A stretch of DNA of 64,000 nucleotides. Source: Collinsella phocaeensis (GTDB lineage: Bacteria > Actinomycetota > Coriobacteriia > Coriobacteriales > Coriobacteriaceae). The notes beneath the pieces are model-generated. The model was not told the origin of the DNA. It did no database searches and was given only the letters and a program-made list of their open reading frames with translations. Numbering within the stretch: position 1 is the first letter of the stretch; each line of letters starts with the position of its first letter. Both the position numbers and the translations under genes were made by a program. Below, piece by piece: positions 44,444-52,045 of this stretch. The stretch covers positions 1-64,000 of the forward strand of contig NZ_FQLR01000003.1 of the NCBI RefSeq assembly GCF_900119895.1, written 5' to 3'.

Positions 44444-44653
44444 TCAAGAATGCCGGGGCATCCCTTCGGAAAGCCGCTCGGCGACCTTGTCGACGCCCTC
44501 GCACGCAGGGCAGCCCCGCCGCCCGCCCGATACACAGGACGCGCAGGCGCCGCCGGAGCAGTCGCCGCAAGTCCCCTTCTTGCGGACACGGAAGACGACC
44601 GCGACGAAGGCGGCTGCGACCGCACCGAGGATGATGATGTCTACAGGGCCCAT
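44444..44653 (-). CDS. FeoB-associated Cys-rich membrane protein
   Basis: A 69-residue protein with one N-terminal membrane helix (VDIIILGAVAAAFVAVVF), a basic turn (RVRKKG) and a cysteine cluster (CGDCSGGACASCVSGGRRGCPAC). This matches the small FeoB-associated Cys-rich family found downstream of feoB in anaerobes; a role in ferrous iron handling is inferred from context. GGAG lies 6 nt before the ATG. It ends the feo run, 127 bp after feoB and just before a strong terminator. Confidence 0.88.
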   Translation of the reverse strand: MGPVDIIILGAVAAAFVAVVFRVRKKGTCGDCSGGACASCVSGGRRGCPACEGVDKVAERLSEGMPRHS

Positions 44654-44780
44654 AGCCGGCTCCTCTCTACGTATGGGTACGACAATAGTTTACCAGAGAT
44701 AACTCATACGGATGTCCACGTCCCCTCCCCTGGCGCTCGTCGCGCGCGAGCGCGGTCAGAGCGGGCGCGGGGCGTCCGGC

Positions 44781-47012
44781 CTACGCCGCGGTAGCGGGCG
44801 CTGCGACGGAAGCGGGCTCGGCGTCGTCCCAGGCGCCCTTGGGCATGGGGCGGAACAGCTGGAACAGGATGGCCAGCGCGCACGCGGCGGCGATCGCGGT
44901 CCAGATGCTGAACACGCCCTGGGCGGCCAGGTAGAACTGGTTGATCATGAGGCCCACGACCCAGGCGAAACCGCACTCGTAGCCCAGCGCGACGGCGGTC
45001 CACTTGGCAGAGTTCATCTGGGCGCGAATGGTGCCCATGGCAGCGAAGCACGGGGCGCACAGCAGGTTGAAGGCGCCGAAGGCGGCGATGGCGCCAGCGC
45101 TGGGGAAGAGCGCGGCGAACGCGGCCCACAGGCTGGGGTCGGTCTCGGTAGCGTCTGCCAGGTGCAAAAGCGACGCCGCGGTGGCCATGACGTTCTCCTT
45201 GGCGACCAGGCCCGTGATGGACATGGCCGTTGCCTGCCAGGAATCGAAGCCCAGCGGCGCGAAGATCCACGCGAGCAGGCCGGCGAGCGACGCCAGCAGC
45301 GAGTGGTCGGTGAACTCCTCCGGGGTGCCGGGCATAGCGGGCAGGTAGCCGAAGGCACCGTTGAACAGGCCGAAGTTGGACAGGAACCACACCACGATGG
45401 TGGAAGCGAAGATGATGGTGAAGGCCTTCTTGACGTAGGCGCTCACGCGCTCCCACACATGCAGCGCCCAGCTGCGGGCACTCGGCATGTGGTAGCTCGG
45501 CAGCTCCATCACGAAGGGCGTGGGACGCCCGGCGAAGAGCCTCGTCTTCTTGAGCATGATGCCGGAGGCGATAACGGCGATGACGCCCAGGAAGTAGAAG
45601 AGCGGCGCGATCCACGTGGACTCCGCGTCGCCGATGAGCGCGCCCATGACGAGCGCGATGACGGGCAGCTTGGCACCGCAGGGGATGAACGTGGCGGTCA
45701 TGGCCGTCATGCGGCGGTCCTTCTCGTTCTCGATGGTCTTGGTGGCAAGCACGCCCGGCACGCCGCAGCCCGTGGACACCAGCATGGGGATGAAGGACTT
45801 GCCGGACAGACCGAAGCGACGGAAGATGCGGTCCATCACGAACGCGACGCGCGCCATGTAGCCGCAGTCCTCGAGGAACGACAGCAGGACGAACAAGACG
45901 AACAACTGCGGGATGAAGCCCAGCACGGCGCCCACGCCGGCCACGATGCCGTCGCAGACCAGGGAGATGACCATGTCGGACGCACCGGCGGCCGCGAGCC
46001 AGCCCTCGAAGAGCGCCGGCACGGACGGCATGGCGGCGCCGAACAGCTCCCAGCCGTCACCGAAGAGGTTGTCGTTCACCCAGTCGGTCATCGAGGTACC
46101 GAACGTGGAGATGGCCAGGCAGTACACGCCGAACATGATAAGGGCGAAGATGGGCAGGCCGAGCCAGCGGTTGGTGACGATGCGGTCGATCTTCTCGGAC
46201 GTGCTCATCTTGGCGGGCGCGCGATGCAGGCACTCGTCAATGATATGGGCGATGACGGCGTAGCGCTCGCCGGTGATGATGGACTCCGCGTCTTCGTCGC
46301 AGTCGGCTTCGCACTGGGTGATAAGGGCCTCGACCCTCTGGGCGGCGGCGTCGGCCAGCTTGATGGCGGACGCCGCATCCGAATCGCGCTCGAACAGCTT
46401 GACCGCGTAGTAGCGGCGGCGCCCAGGCGCGACGGACGCGGGCAGCTGGGCCTCGATATGCTGCAGAACGTCCTCGATCGCGGAGTCGAAGGCGTGGCGC
46501 TGACCCGCGCCCTTGGCGACGGCAACGGTCTTCGCCTCGTCGATCAGGGTGTCGATGCCGCTGTTCTTCAACGCGGAGATCATGACCACCGGGCAGCCCA
46601 GCTCGCGCTCCAGGCGGGCGACGTCAATGGCGTCTCCGTTCTTCTCGACCAAGTCCGCCATGTTGAGGGCGACCACCACGGGCAGGCCCGTCTCGATCAC
46701 CTGGAGCGCGAGGTACAGGTTGCGCTCCAGGTTGGTGGCATCGACCACCTGCACCACGACATCGGGCTCCCCGCCCATGAGGTAGTCGCGCGACACCTGC
46801 TCCTCCGGGCTATACGGAGACAACGAGTAGATGCCCGGGAGGTCCGTGACGACGACGCCCTTGTCGCTCGACAGGCGCGCCTCCTTCTTCTCGATCGTCA
46901 CGCCCGGCCAGTTGCCCACATAGCCGTTCTGGCCCGTGATCAAATTGAACAGCGTGGTCTTGCCGCAGTTGGGGTTTCCCGCCAACGCGATATGGATCTG
47001 GGATTCAGCCAT
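44781..47012 (-). CDS. feoB: Ferrous iron transport protein B
   Basis: A 743-residue GTP-gated Fe(II) permease. The N-terminal G domain has GNPNCGKTTLFN (12-23), the switch-I region YVGNWPGVTIEKKEA and DLPG (57-60); a helical spacer and a polytopic domain with two Gate motifs follow (GVYCLAISTFGTSMTDWV; MVSTGCGVPGVLATKTI). The acidic C-terminus is short. ATG 47012 has GAAGGAAG upstream. It lies downstream of two feoA genes, with a palindrome at 47152-47167 in the gap. Confidence 0.96.
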   Translation of the reverse strand: MAESQIHIALAGNPNCGKTTLFNLITGQNGYVGNWPGVTIEKKEARLSSDKGVVVTDLPGIYSLSPYSPEEQVSRDYLMGGEPDVVVQVVDATNLERNLYLALQVIETGLPVVVALNMADLVEKNGDAIDVARLERELGCPVVMISALKNSGIDTLIDEAKTVAVAKGAGQRHAFDSAIEDVLQHIEAQLPASVAPGRRRYYAVKLFERDSDAASAIKLADAAAQRVEALITQCEADCDEDAESIITGERYAVIAHIIDECLHRAPAKMSTSEKIDRIVTNRWLGLPIFALIMFGVYCLAISTFGTSMTDWVNDNLFGDGWELFGAAMPSVPALFEGWLAAAGASDMVISLVCDGIVAGVGAVLGFIPQLFVLFVLLSFLEDCGYMARVAFVMDRIFRRFGLSGKSFIPMLVSTGCGVPGVLATKTIENEKDRRMTAMTATFIPCGAKLPVIALVMGALIGDAESTWIAPLFYFLGVIAVIASGIMLKKTRLFAGRPTPFVMELPSYHMPSARSWALHVWERVSAYVKKAFTIIFASTIVVWFLSNFGLFNGAFGYLPAMPGTPEEFTDHSLLASLAGLLAWIFAPLGFDSWQATAMSITGLVAKENVMATAASLLHLADATETDPSLWAAFAALFPSAGAIAAFGAFNLLCAPCFAAMGTIRAQMNSAKWTAVALGYECGFAWVVGLMINQFYLAAQGVFSIWTAIAAACALAILFQLFRPMPKGAWDDAEPASVAAPATAA

Positions 47013-47151
47013 TCTTCCTTCTTCCACATTAAGGCTTTGAGATTCCAAGCGATTCCTGAGTCAGCCGCATGCGGTGCCGTGCCGGCTGCCGGCGTTCCCG
47101 CGCCCGGGCGCAGGCATCTCGCCCCGCCCTCGCTCAGCCTGCTCCACATCT

Positions 47152-47167
47152 GTTAGATATAGCTAAC
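47152..47167. promoter_or_regulatory. Palindrome between feoA and feoB
   Basis: GTTAGATATAGCTAAC has perfect GTTAG/CTAAC arms around a TATA centre with one mismatched pair. It resembles the half-sites of the boxes upstream of the first feoA and may be a metal-regulator operator giving feoB its own control. Confidence 0.45.
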
Positions 47168-47195
47168 TCTACCTGTAAAAAGAAGCGTCCGCGGT

Positions 47196-47417
47196 TTACT
47201 CGACCTCCACGATCGCCGCCTCCTCCTTGCGGATCGAAAGCTCGTAGCCGCGCACGGTGATCTGGACGGGGTCGCCCAGCGGAGCGACCTTGACCACCTT
47301 GAACGCGGTGCCCTTGATCAGGCCCATGTCCATGAGGTGACGGCGCAGCGCGCCCGTTCCGTGCAGCTTGACGATGACGGAGCTATCCCCCACCGCAACA
47401 TCTCCCAATGTCTTCAT
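47196..47417 (-). CDS. feoA: FeoA-domain protein (second feoA of the operon)
   Basis: A 73-residue SH3-like small protein that assists FeoB: MKTLGDVAVGDSSVIVKLHGTGALRRHLMDMGLIKGTAFKVVKVAPLGDPVQITVRGYELSIRKEEAAIVEV. The GALRRHLMDMGLIKGT and DPVQITVRGYELSIR motifs are typical. GGGGGA precedes the ATG at 47417; a slightly longer frame starts at 47450. Confidence 0.93.
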   Translation of the reverse strand: MKTLGDVAVGDSSVIVKLHGTGALRRHLMDMGLIKGTAFKVVKVAPLGDPVQITVRGYELSIRKEEAAIVEVE

Positions 47418-47477
47418 ACTTCCCCCTCCCCCTTTCGGTCGTTGCTCCATGGCGTCATGCGGAATGCATCCCGCCCG

Positions 47478-47738
47478 TTAGGCGACCATGACGTTTCTAG
47501 CCACCTTGGCGTCCAAGCCAAAGCGGGCCCCTTTGACGAGCACGATGATGTTGCCGCCTCCCGCAGTGACCACATGCACCCGCGAGCCCTCGACGAAACC
47601 GAGCGTCTCCAGGTGACGCTTGACGTCCGCCGCGCCCTTCACGCGCGCAACCGTCATCGTGTCGCCGGCGTGCGCCATCGAAAGCGGCATCGCCGGCATC
47701 TGCGGACCTTGAGGCATCCTCGACCACCGTCCCTCCAT
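47478..47738 (-). CDS. feoA: FeoA-domain protein (first feoA of the operon)
   Basis: An 86-residue FeoA-like protein: DTMTVARVKGAADVKRHLETLGFVEGSRVHVVTAGGGNIIVLVKGARFGLDAKVARNVMV. It is more diverged than its neighbour. Tandem FeoA proteins before FeoB are common in anaerobes. The ATG at 47738 is used because AAGG sits 7 nt upstream; ATG 47717 is an alternative. The start lies directly beside the metal-box palindromes at 47739-47812. Confidence 0.85.
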   Translation of the reverse strand: MEGRWSRMPQGPQMPAMPLSMAHAGDTMTVARVKGAADVKRHLETLGFVEGSRVHVVTAGGGNIIVLVKGARFGLDAKVARNVMVA

Positions 47739-47812
47739 AAGTTAGCCTTGGCTATGTTCACCTAGGTAAACTACCACGAATCGGAGCACATTGGAATAGC
47801 CGTGGCTAACTT
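47739..47812 (-). promoter_or_regulatory. Three metal-regulator-like palindromes upstream of the feo operon
   Basis: TTAGCCTTGGCTAT (within 47739-47758) and ATAGCCGTGGCTAA (within 47795-47812) share the palindrome TAGCC-N2-GGCTA; between them TTCACCTAGGTAAAC (47757-47771) is a second type of palindrome. The spacing and position immediately upstream of the first feoA suggest operators for DtxR/IdeR/MntR-type iron or manganese repressors. The regulator gene is not in the window. Confidence 0.65.
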
Positions 47813-47909
47813 TTTTAAATCGCGCTGACGACCGGCACCGCAATCGAGAAAACAGCCTCCCGTCCGAGGCAGATGTGAGGCCGTCACGTAAAGCGCCCCG
47901 GGCAGCGGA

Positions 47910-47940
47910 CCTCAAAAGGGGGACAGGCACTTTTCTGAGG
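47910..47940. repeat. GGGACAGGCAC palindromic repeat, copy 3
   Basis: CCTCAAAAGG...CTTTTCTGAGG flank the GGGACAGGCA core, with slightly unequal arms. It opens the cluster around the possible gene relic at 47957-48058. Confidence 0.75.
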
Positions 47941-47956
47941 CACGGAAAACCTCAAA

Positions 47957-48058
47957 AGGAGCACAGGCAACCGACCAAGCGATCGCCGTGGACCTGGATG
48001 ACGTCGACGCCCGCCCTCTCGGCGCGCACGGCGCAGGCGCACATCTTGTCGATGACAG
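47957..48058 (-). pseudogene. Possible relic of an NADH:flavin oxidoreductase (old yellow enzyme family)
   Basis: On the minus strand this reads SEAVIDKMCACAVRAERAG followed by VDVIQVHGDRLVG, then hits a stop inside repeat-like sequence. The pattern (helix ending AG-[VF]-D, then V-[EQ]-[IV]-HG) resembles the TIM-barrel strand of OYE-family oxidoreductases. The fragment is only about 34 codons, begins inside one palindromic repeat (48059-48089) and ends at another (about 47950-47970). It looks like debris of a larger gene bounded by repeats; the family call rests on one motif. Confidence 0.4.
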
Positions 48059-48089
48059 CCTCAGAAAAGGGACAGGCACTTTTCTGAGA
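48059..48089. repeat. GGGACAGGCAC palindromic repeat, copy 4
   Basis: CTCAGAAAAG and CTTTTCTGAG are perfect 10-bp arms around GGACAGGCA, abutting the possible gene relic. Confidence 0.8.
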
Positions 48090-48153
48090 GGCGCGGGGCT
48101 CAGGCTGGGAAAGCCAAGGCCGGGCGCGCCACCCGATGCGAGGGGCCGCGAAG

Positions 48154-48184
48154 CCTCAGAAAAGTGCCTGTCCCCAATTTGAGG
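48154..48184. repeat. GGGACAGGCAC palindromic repeat, copy 5 (chimeric, opposite orientation)
   Basis: CCTCAGAAAAGTGCCTGTCC followed by CCAATTTGAGG: the left arm is of the AGAAAAG type (as copy 4) and the right of the AATTTGAGG type (as copy 1), so the arms pair only at their outer CCTCA/TGAGG ends. It lies 4 bp from the ABC ATPase stop. Confidence 0.75.
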
Positions 48185-48187
48185 TTT

Positions 48188-48943
48188 CTAGCGGCCCAGA
48201 AGGTCGAGGACGCGGCGCTTGTGGTCGAGGAAGGCGGGCGTGAGCGCGAACGAGGCGCGCTCGGAGCGTGGGCAGGCGATTCGCTCGCAGCCCACGACGC
48301 GCGCGGGCTCGCCGCGCTGCGGGGCTCCGCGCATGACGAAGATCACGTCCGCGAGCTTGATCGCCTCGTCGATGTCGTGGGTCACCACCAGCGCCGTGGT
48401 GCCGCAGGTATCGACCACGTCGAGGAACCATGCGTGCATATCGGACTTGGTGAACGCGTCCAGCGCCGAAAACGGCTCATCGAGCAGCATGAACTCGCGG
48501 GAGAACAGATAGCTGCGCAGCAGGGCCGCGCGCTGGCGCATGCCCCCGGAGAGCTCGCTCGGCCAGCGGTCCTCGGTCCCCTCGATCCCGAACGCAGCGA
48601 ACAGGCCGGAAGCCTGCGCTCGGGCCTCGCCACGCGCCGCTCCGCGCAGGACGAGCGGCAGCGCGACGTTGTCGAGAATCGTCTTATGCGGCAGCAGCAG
48701 GTCCTTTTGAAGCATGTAGGACAGCCTGCCGGGAGCCCCCGTGATATCCTCGCCGTCGAGCAGCACGCGTCCCGCTCGCGGGCACGACAGGCCCGCGATC
48801 ACATGGAACAGCGTGGTCTTTCCGCAGCCGGAAGGGCCGAGCAGGCAGGCGACCTGACCCGATTCGACTGCCATATCGATATGATCGAGCACATCGATGC
48901 CCTCGAAGCCCTGAACGATGCCCTCGACGACCAGCTGTGCCAT
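48188..48943 (-). CDS. thiZ: ABC transporter ATP-binding protein, thiamine/pyrimidine-precursor type
   Basis: A 251-residue ATPase. Walker A GPSGCGKTT (36-44), Q-loop MLQKD, signature LSGGMRQR (131-138) and Walker B FMLLDEP (151-157) are intact. It resembles ThiZ/SsuB/TauB-type importers; the thiamine assignment comes from the TPP riboswitch at the head of the operon and from its ThiY-like binding protein. GGGGAGG precedes the ATG at 48943. It is the last gene of the run. Confidence 0.85.
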   Translation of the reverse strand: MAQLVVEGIVQGFEGIDVLDHIDMAVESGQVACLLGPSGCGKTTLFHVIAGLSCPRAGRVLLDGEDITGAPGRLSYMLQKDLLLPHKTILDNVALPLVLRGAARGEARAQASGLFAAFGIEGTEDRWPSELSGGMRQRAALLRSYLFSREFMLLDEPFSALDAFTKSDMHAWFLDVVDTCGTTALVVTHDIDEAIKLADVIFVMRGAPQRGEPARVVGCERIACPRSERASFALTPAFLDHKRRVLDLLGR

Positions 48944-49016
48944 TGCCTCCCCTTTCCCTGCCGGGGGCACCGCAGCCCGATTCCCGAATCCGCAGCGCCC
49001 GTCCCGAACGATATCC

Positions 49017-50087
49017 TTACGCGCCGATGAACTCGGTCGTCATGCCCGCACCCGGCTCGATCTTGGGCGCAAAGCCCTGCTCGGAAACCCAGGCGAAGAA
49101 GGCGTCCCAGCGCGCAGAATCGATCTCGCCCCAACTGGACGCGTCAGCCTGGTACTGATCGGCAAGGTAGGCCTGGCTCGCGCGAACCAGCTCGCCTTCG
49201 AGCTCGGGGGCCGCCTCGAGCAGGATCTCCGCCGCGCCGTCCGGATCCTTTATGCAGTCCTCGTAGCCCGCGCGCGTGGCGTCCATGAAGGCCTTGACCG
49301 TTTCGGGATCGCTCTCGATGAGGTCGTTGTTGGCGATGATCACGGGCGTGTAGTAATCGAAGACCGCGTCGATGTCGGCAAACGCGAAGTAGTTGGTGTC
49401 GAGGCCCGCGAGCTTGCACTTCTCGCCAGCCCAGGCCCAGTAGATCCAAATGCTGTCGACCTGATCGGTGGAAAGCGCGCTCACCTCGTCGGTCACCGTG
49501 GAGGGAACCATCTCGACCAGGCTGAAGTCCCCGCCGTCCGCCTCGACGCAACGCTGGATCACGCCCTGCTCGATAGGCATCTCCCAGGTGGCGTACGTGT
49601 GGCCGGCCATCTTGGCGGGGCTCGTGATGCCCTTGTCCTTCATGCTGATGATGCCCGAGGTGTTGTGCTGGATGATGGCGGCGACGGCCGTGACGGGGAG
49701 CACGGCATCACCGGAGACGTACGCCGCCATGGTGTCCTGGAAGCTCACGCCGAACTGGGCGTCGCCCGCGGCGACCAACGGGTCGGCGCCGTTCTCGGGA
49801 GCCTGGAGGATCTCGACGTCCAGGCCGGCGTCTTTGTAGTACCCCTTCTTCTGGGCGACATAGATGCCCGTGTGGTTGGTGTTGGGCGTCCAGTCCAAGG
49901 CGAACGTGATCTTTTTCAGATCGCCCGAAGCGGGCGCGGAGCCCGTGGAGCCGGCGCGCGCGTCCGCGTCGCCAGCACAGCCCGCGAGCGCCGCGGCGCC
50001 CATGAGGCCGGCGCCGGCGAGGCCCGCGCGCAAAAACCCGCGGCGGCTGACGGCAGGCTGCATGTTGAACGTGTTTTCGGAAAGCAT
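49017..50087 (-). CDS. thiY: NMT1/THI5-like ABC substrate-binding lipoprotein, Tat-type signal
   Basis: A 356-residue binding protein. The N-terminus has twin arginines (SRRGFLRA, 14-21), a hydrophobic stretch and a lipobox LAGC with Cys37, so it is predicted to be a Tat-exported lipoprotein. The mature part (ITFALDWTPNTNHTGIYVAQKKGYYKDAGLDVEIL, then GDAQFGVSFQDTMAAY) follows the THI5/NMT1 family of pyrimidine-precursor binders. AGGA lies 6 nt before the ATG at 50087, itself 8 bp after the permease stop. Riboswitch context supports a thiamine precursor as ligand. Confidence 0.87.
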   Translation of the reverse strand: MLSENTFNMQPAVSRRGFLRAGLAGAGLMGAAALAGCAGDADARAGSTGSAPASGDLKKITFALDWTPNTNHTGIYVAQKKGYYKDAGLDVEILQAPENGADPLVAAGDAQFGVSFQDTMAAYVSGDAVLPVTAVAAIIQHNTSGIISMKDKGITSPAKMAGHTYATWEMPIEQGVIQRCVEADGGDFSLVEMVPSTVTDEVSALSTDQVDSIWIYWAWAGEKCKLAGLDTNYFAFADIDAVFDYYTPVIIANNDLIESDPETVKAFMDATRAGYEDCIKDPDGAAEILLEAAPELEGELVRASQAYLADQYQADASSWGEIDSARWDAFFAWVSEQGFAPKIEPGAGMTTEFIGA

Positions 50088-50095
50088 GATAGGTC

Positions 50096-50914
50096 CTATT
50101 CCCCCTGGTCGCCCTTGACGCGCTCCCAGGGCATCGCGATGCGGCGGACGGCCTCGACGGCCCACATGAGCACCAGGCTCAAGGCCGAGATGAGGAAGAT
50201 CACCGCGAACATCTTGTCGAACGAATATGCCTTGCGGACGCGGGTCATGTAGACGCCGAGGCCGGAGAACCCTCCGAGCCACTCGGCGATGACCGCGCCC
50301 ACGATGGCATAGGCGGCAGAGATCTTGAGACCACTGAAGAACTGCGGCAGGGCAGCCGGGATCTTCACATGGCGCATGATCTGCCAGCGCGACGCTCCCA
50401 TGGAGCGCATAAGGTCTATCTCGTCCGGATCAACCGATTTGAATCCGCCCAGAAGCCCCACCGTGATGGGAAAGAAGGTTGCCACCACAATGAGCACCAC
50501 CTTGGGCAGCATGCCGTAGCCGAACCACAGCACCAAAAGCGGCGCGATGGCGACCGTGGGGATGGTCTGCGTAAGCACCACCAACGGGTAGAACGCACGG
50601 TAGAGCACCTCGAAGCGATCCATGGCGACTGCCGCCGCGGCCCCCAGCGCGATACCGGCGGCAAGCCCGATGCCCGCCTCCGCCAACGTGGTCACGGCAT
50701 GGCCCGCCAACAAGGGCCAATCCCCCACCAGCGCGCGAACCACCGCAACGGGGCTCGGCAGCAGGAAGGGAGGCATGATTCCGGCAGAGCACACGACCTG
50801 CCAGATGCCGAGCAGCACGACCAGCGCGACTGGGGCGGTCGCGGACATCCACCGACGGCGGCGCCGGGAATCCGCGCACCCAGCGGGCCCGCTCGATTCG
50901 GACGAGGAACGCAT
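50096..50914 (-). CDS. thiX: ABC transporter permease, thiamine/pyrimidine-precursor type
   Basis: A 272-residue binding-protein-dependent permease with about six membrane segments, beginning TAPVALVVLLGIWQVVCSAGI. The EAA-loop region FKSVDPDEIDLMRSMGASRWQIMRHVKIPAALPQFFSGLKISAAYAIVGAVIAEW is diagnostic. Its start is one base past the upstream stop, so it is translationally coupled; a later ATG (residue 23) could be used instead. With the adjacent genes it forms a ThiXYZ-like importer. Confidence 0.87.
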   Translation of the reverse strand: MRSSSESSGPAGCADSRRRRRWMSATAPVALVVLLGIWQVVCSAGIMPPFLLPSPVAVVRALVGDWPLLAGHAVTTLAEAGIGLAAGIALGAAAAVAMDRFEVLYRAFYPLVVLTQTIPTVAIAPLLVLWFGYGMLPKVVLIVVATFFPITVGLLGGFKSVDPDEIDLMRSMGASRWQIMRHVKIPAALPQFFSGLKISAAYAIVGAVIAEWLGGFSGLGVYMTRVRKAYSFDKMFAVIFLISALSLVLMWAVEAVRRIAMPWERVKGDQGE

Positions 50915-50915
50915 G

Positions 50916-51224
50916 CTAGCGCTCGTCCCGGTGGTACTTGGTGATCTTCTCCTCGGTGGTGAGGACCCCTTCCTCGGGTGCGAAGAAGATCTTGACGTAG
51001 GTCGCTACCTCGGGTGCGCCGGCCTGCGTGCAAATGCGACTCACGCCGGCGACGACCTCCATGCAGGCGTCGTATTCACCCTGGATGGTGGTCTCGAACG
51101 GGCCGACGTAGGCATCGGGAAACCTGGTCTGTATATAGGCGATGGCCTCGTCGACGATGCGGCAGACCTCGTCGTTGCCGCCGACGCGCTGCGGCAGCAC
51201 CTGGATCGCTACGCTTGCTTCCAT
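50916..51224 (-). CDS. Thiamine-binding protein, MTH1187/YkoF family
   Basis: A 102-residue ferredoxin-like protein of the family once called DUF77: SVAIQVLPQRVGGNDEVCRIVDEAIAYIQTRFPDAYVGPFETTIQGEYDACMEVVAGV. Relatives bind thiamine or related pyrimidines in the cytosol. It is the first gene behind the TPP riboswitch and touches thiX, forming one operon with the transporter. Confidence 0.88.
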   Translation of the reverse strand: MEASVAIQVLPQRVGGNDEVCRIVDEAIAYIQTRFPDAYVGPFETTIQGEYDACMEVVAGVSRICTQAGAPEVATYVKIFFAPEEGVLTTEEKITKYHRDER

Positions 51225-51245
51225 GAGCTTCCTTTCCGAGACCGC

Positions 51246-51290
51246 AAAAAGCGGACCCCTTCTTCTTGTAGGGACCCGCTCGATACGCTT
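51246..51290 (-). terminator. Riboswitch-controlled intrinsic terminator
   Basis: GCGGGTCCCT and AGGGGTCCGC pair (with G-U wobbles) and are followed by TTTTTG on the minus strand, between the TPP aptamer and the first gene. This indicates control by transcription termination. Confidence 0.85.
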
Positions 51291-51308
51291 CGTTTGCTCT
51301 TGGAGCGA

Positions 51309-51434
51309 GGCTGCTCGATCCCTACGCCGGCATTACCCGGATCAGGTTGCGGGTCGAAACGGTGCGGGAAAGCTTCGGCTGGCGCCGAATCTCTGCCGCA
51401 GGTTTCCTCTCAGCCGACCTCCGCCAGCTCCCCG
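51309..51434 (-). ncRNA. TPP riboswitch (THI element) aptamer
   Basis: On the minus strand the conserved features are present: CTGAGAGG with the GGAGGTCGG strand before it, and ACCTGATCCGGGTAATGCC followed by GGCGTAGGGA. The variable P3 arm contains GGCAGAGATTCGGCGCC. It heads the thiamine-binding/thiXYZ operon and is followed by a terminator, so TPP should switch the operon off. Confidence 0.97.
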
Positions 51435-51448
51435 TTGGTACGCAGGTG

Positions 51449-51457
51449 AGTATAGCA
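51449..51457 (-). promoter_or_regulatory. Extended -10 promoter of the TPP-riboswitch operon
   Basis: TGCTATACT on the minus strand is a perfect extended -10, placing the transcript start about 15 nt before the aptamer. It is almost identical to the TGCTATCAT of the pheST T-box promoter. No -35 is evident. Confidence 0.65.
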
Positions 51458-51641
51458 CTCGCAGCCCGCAGGCATGGCGTTTATGAACAATCCGCTCAGA
51501 GCGGTGTGATCGCGGTGCAATCGACGGGCCGCGCCTTGCAGGCCACCATATTGCACCAGAGGAGAACGCCGCAGTGAGTCTGAGACGAGCACGCGAAGCC
51601 GATGATATTGCCCCGATGTCGAGCTTGCGGCACGACCTGCC

Positions 51642-51772
51642 ACGTTTTTCGTATAGATAATCAGAGACCCTTTGTATACCTTTACCGTGGCAATTTCCTG
51701 ACCTGCGTATTTGTTCACACGCGACAAGGGTCTACTCGGCTGAATTGAAAACGAGTACGAAAAACGTTATAG
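51642..51772. repeat. 131-bp element with terminal inverted repeats, copy A
   Basis: The left end is ACGTTTTTCGTATAG and the right end is the inverse complement of CTATAACGTTTTTCGTA. Copy B at 60502-60633 has the same ends, nearly the same length and the same orientation, and shares internal blocks (GTGGCAATT near 51698 and a CCTG-TGCG block after it). Terminal repeats with a degraded, non-coding interior suggest a MITE-like element; a structured RNA is an alternative. Confidence 0.7.
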
Positions 51773-52015
51773 GTTCGCTTTTGTGCGCCCTGCATGCGGA
51801 CACTCTTCCGCCTTTCACCAGAGCGGCGGCGCCATGGTGGCCGCTCGCACCGTTCCGCACCCAGAATCCCATAACGACGGAACGCAGGCCCATGTATGCA
51901 GCTTTCGCCCATCCATAAGATAAGGGACCCGTCTCTCGACGAGCCACTTCAACAATGAGGGGCCCGCCGTAACACTTCATGCGTGAACACGGTCTCGGAC
52001 GGGACGAGGGCGGCT
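51773..52015. other. Gap with no supported gene
   Basis: An 82-codon frame exists on the minus strand (51732-51980, beginning MKCYGGPLIVEVARRE), but it ends inside the repeat element, has no clear ribosome site and matches nothing I recognise. Nothing else is seen. Confidence 0.3.
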
Positions 52016-52045
52016 CTCAAATTAGGGACAGGCACCAAATTGAGG
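52016..52045. repeat. GGGACAGGCAC palindromic repeat, copy 6
   Basis: CTCAAATTAGGGACAGGCACCAAATTGAG; the arms pair with one mismatch. It forms an inverted pair with copy 7, bounding a 233-bp segment. Confidence 0.8.

Noticed and set aside
47910-48184. CRISPR-like array in the repeat cluster
   Set aside because: Repeats vary in arms and orientation, spacing is irregular and no cas genes are present. They are palindromic REP-like elements.
51732-51980. An 82-codon minus-strand frame beginning MKCYGGPLIVEV
   Set aside because: It ends inside the 131-bp repeat, lacks a clear Shine-Dalgarno and matches nothing recognised. Probably spurious.
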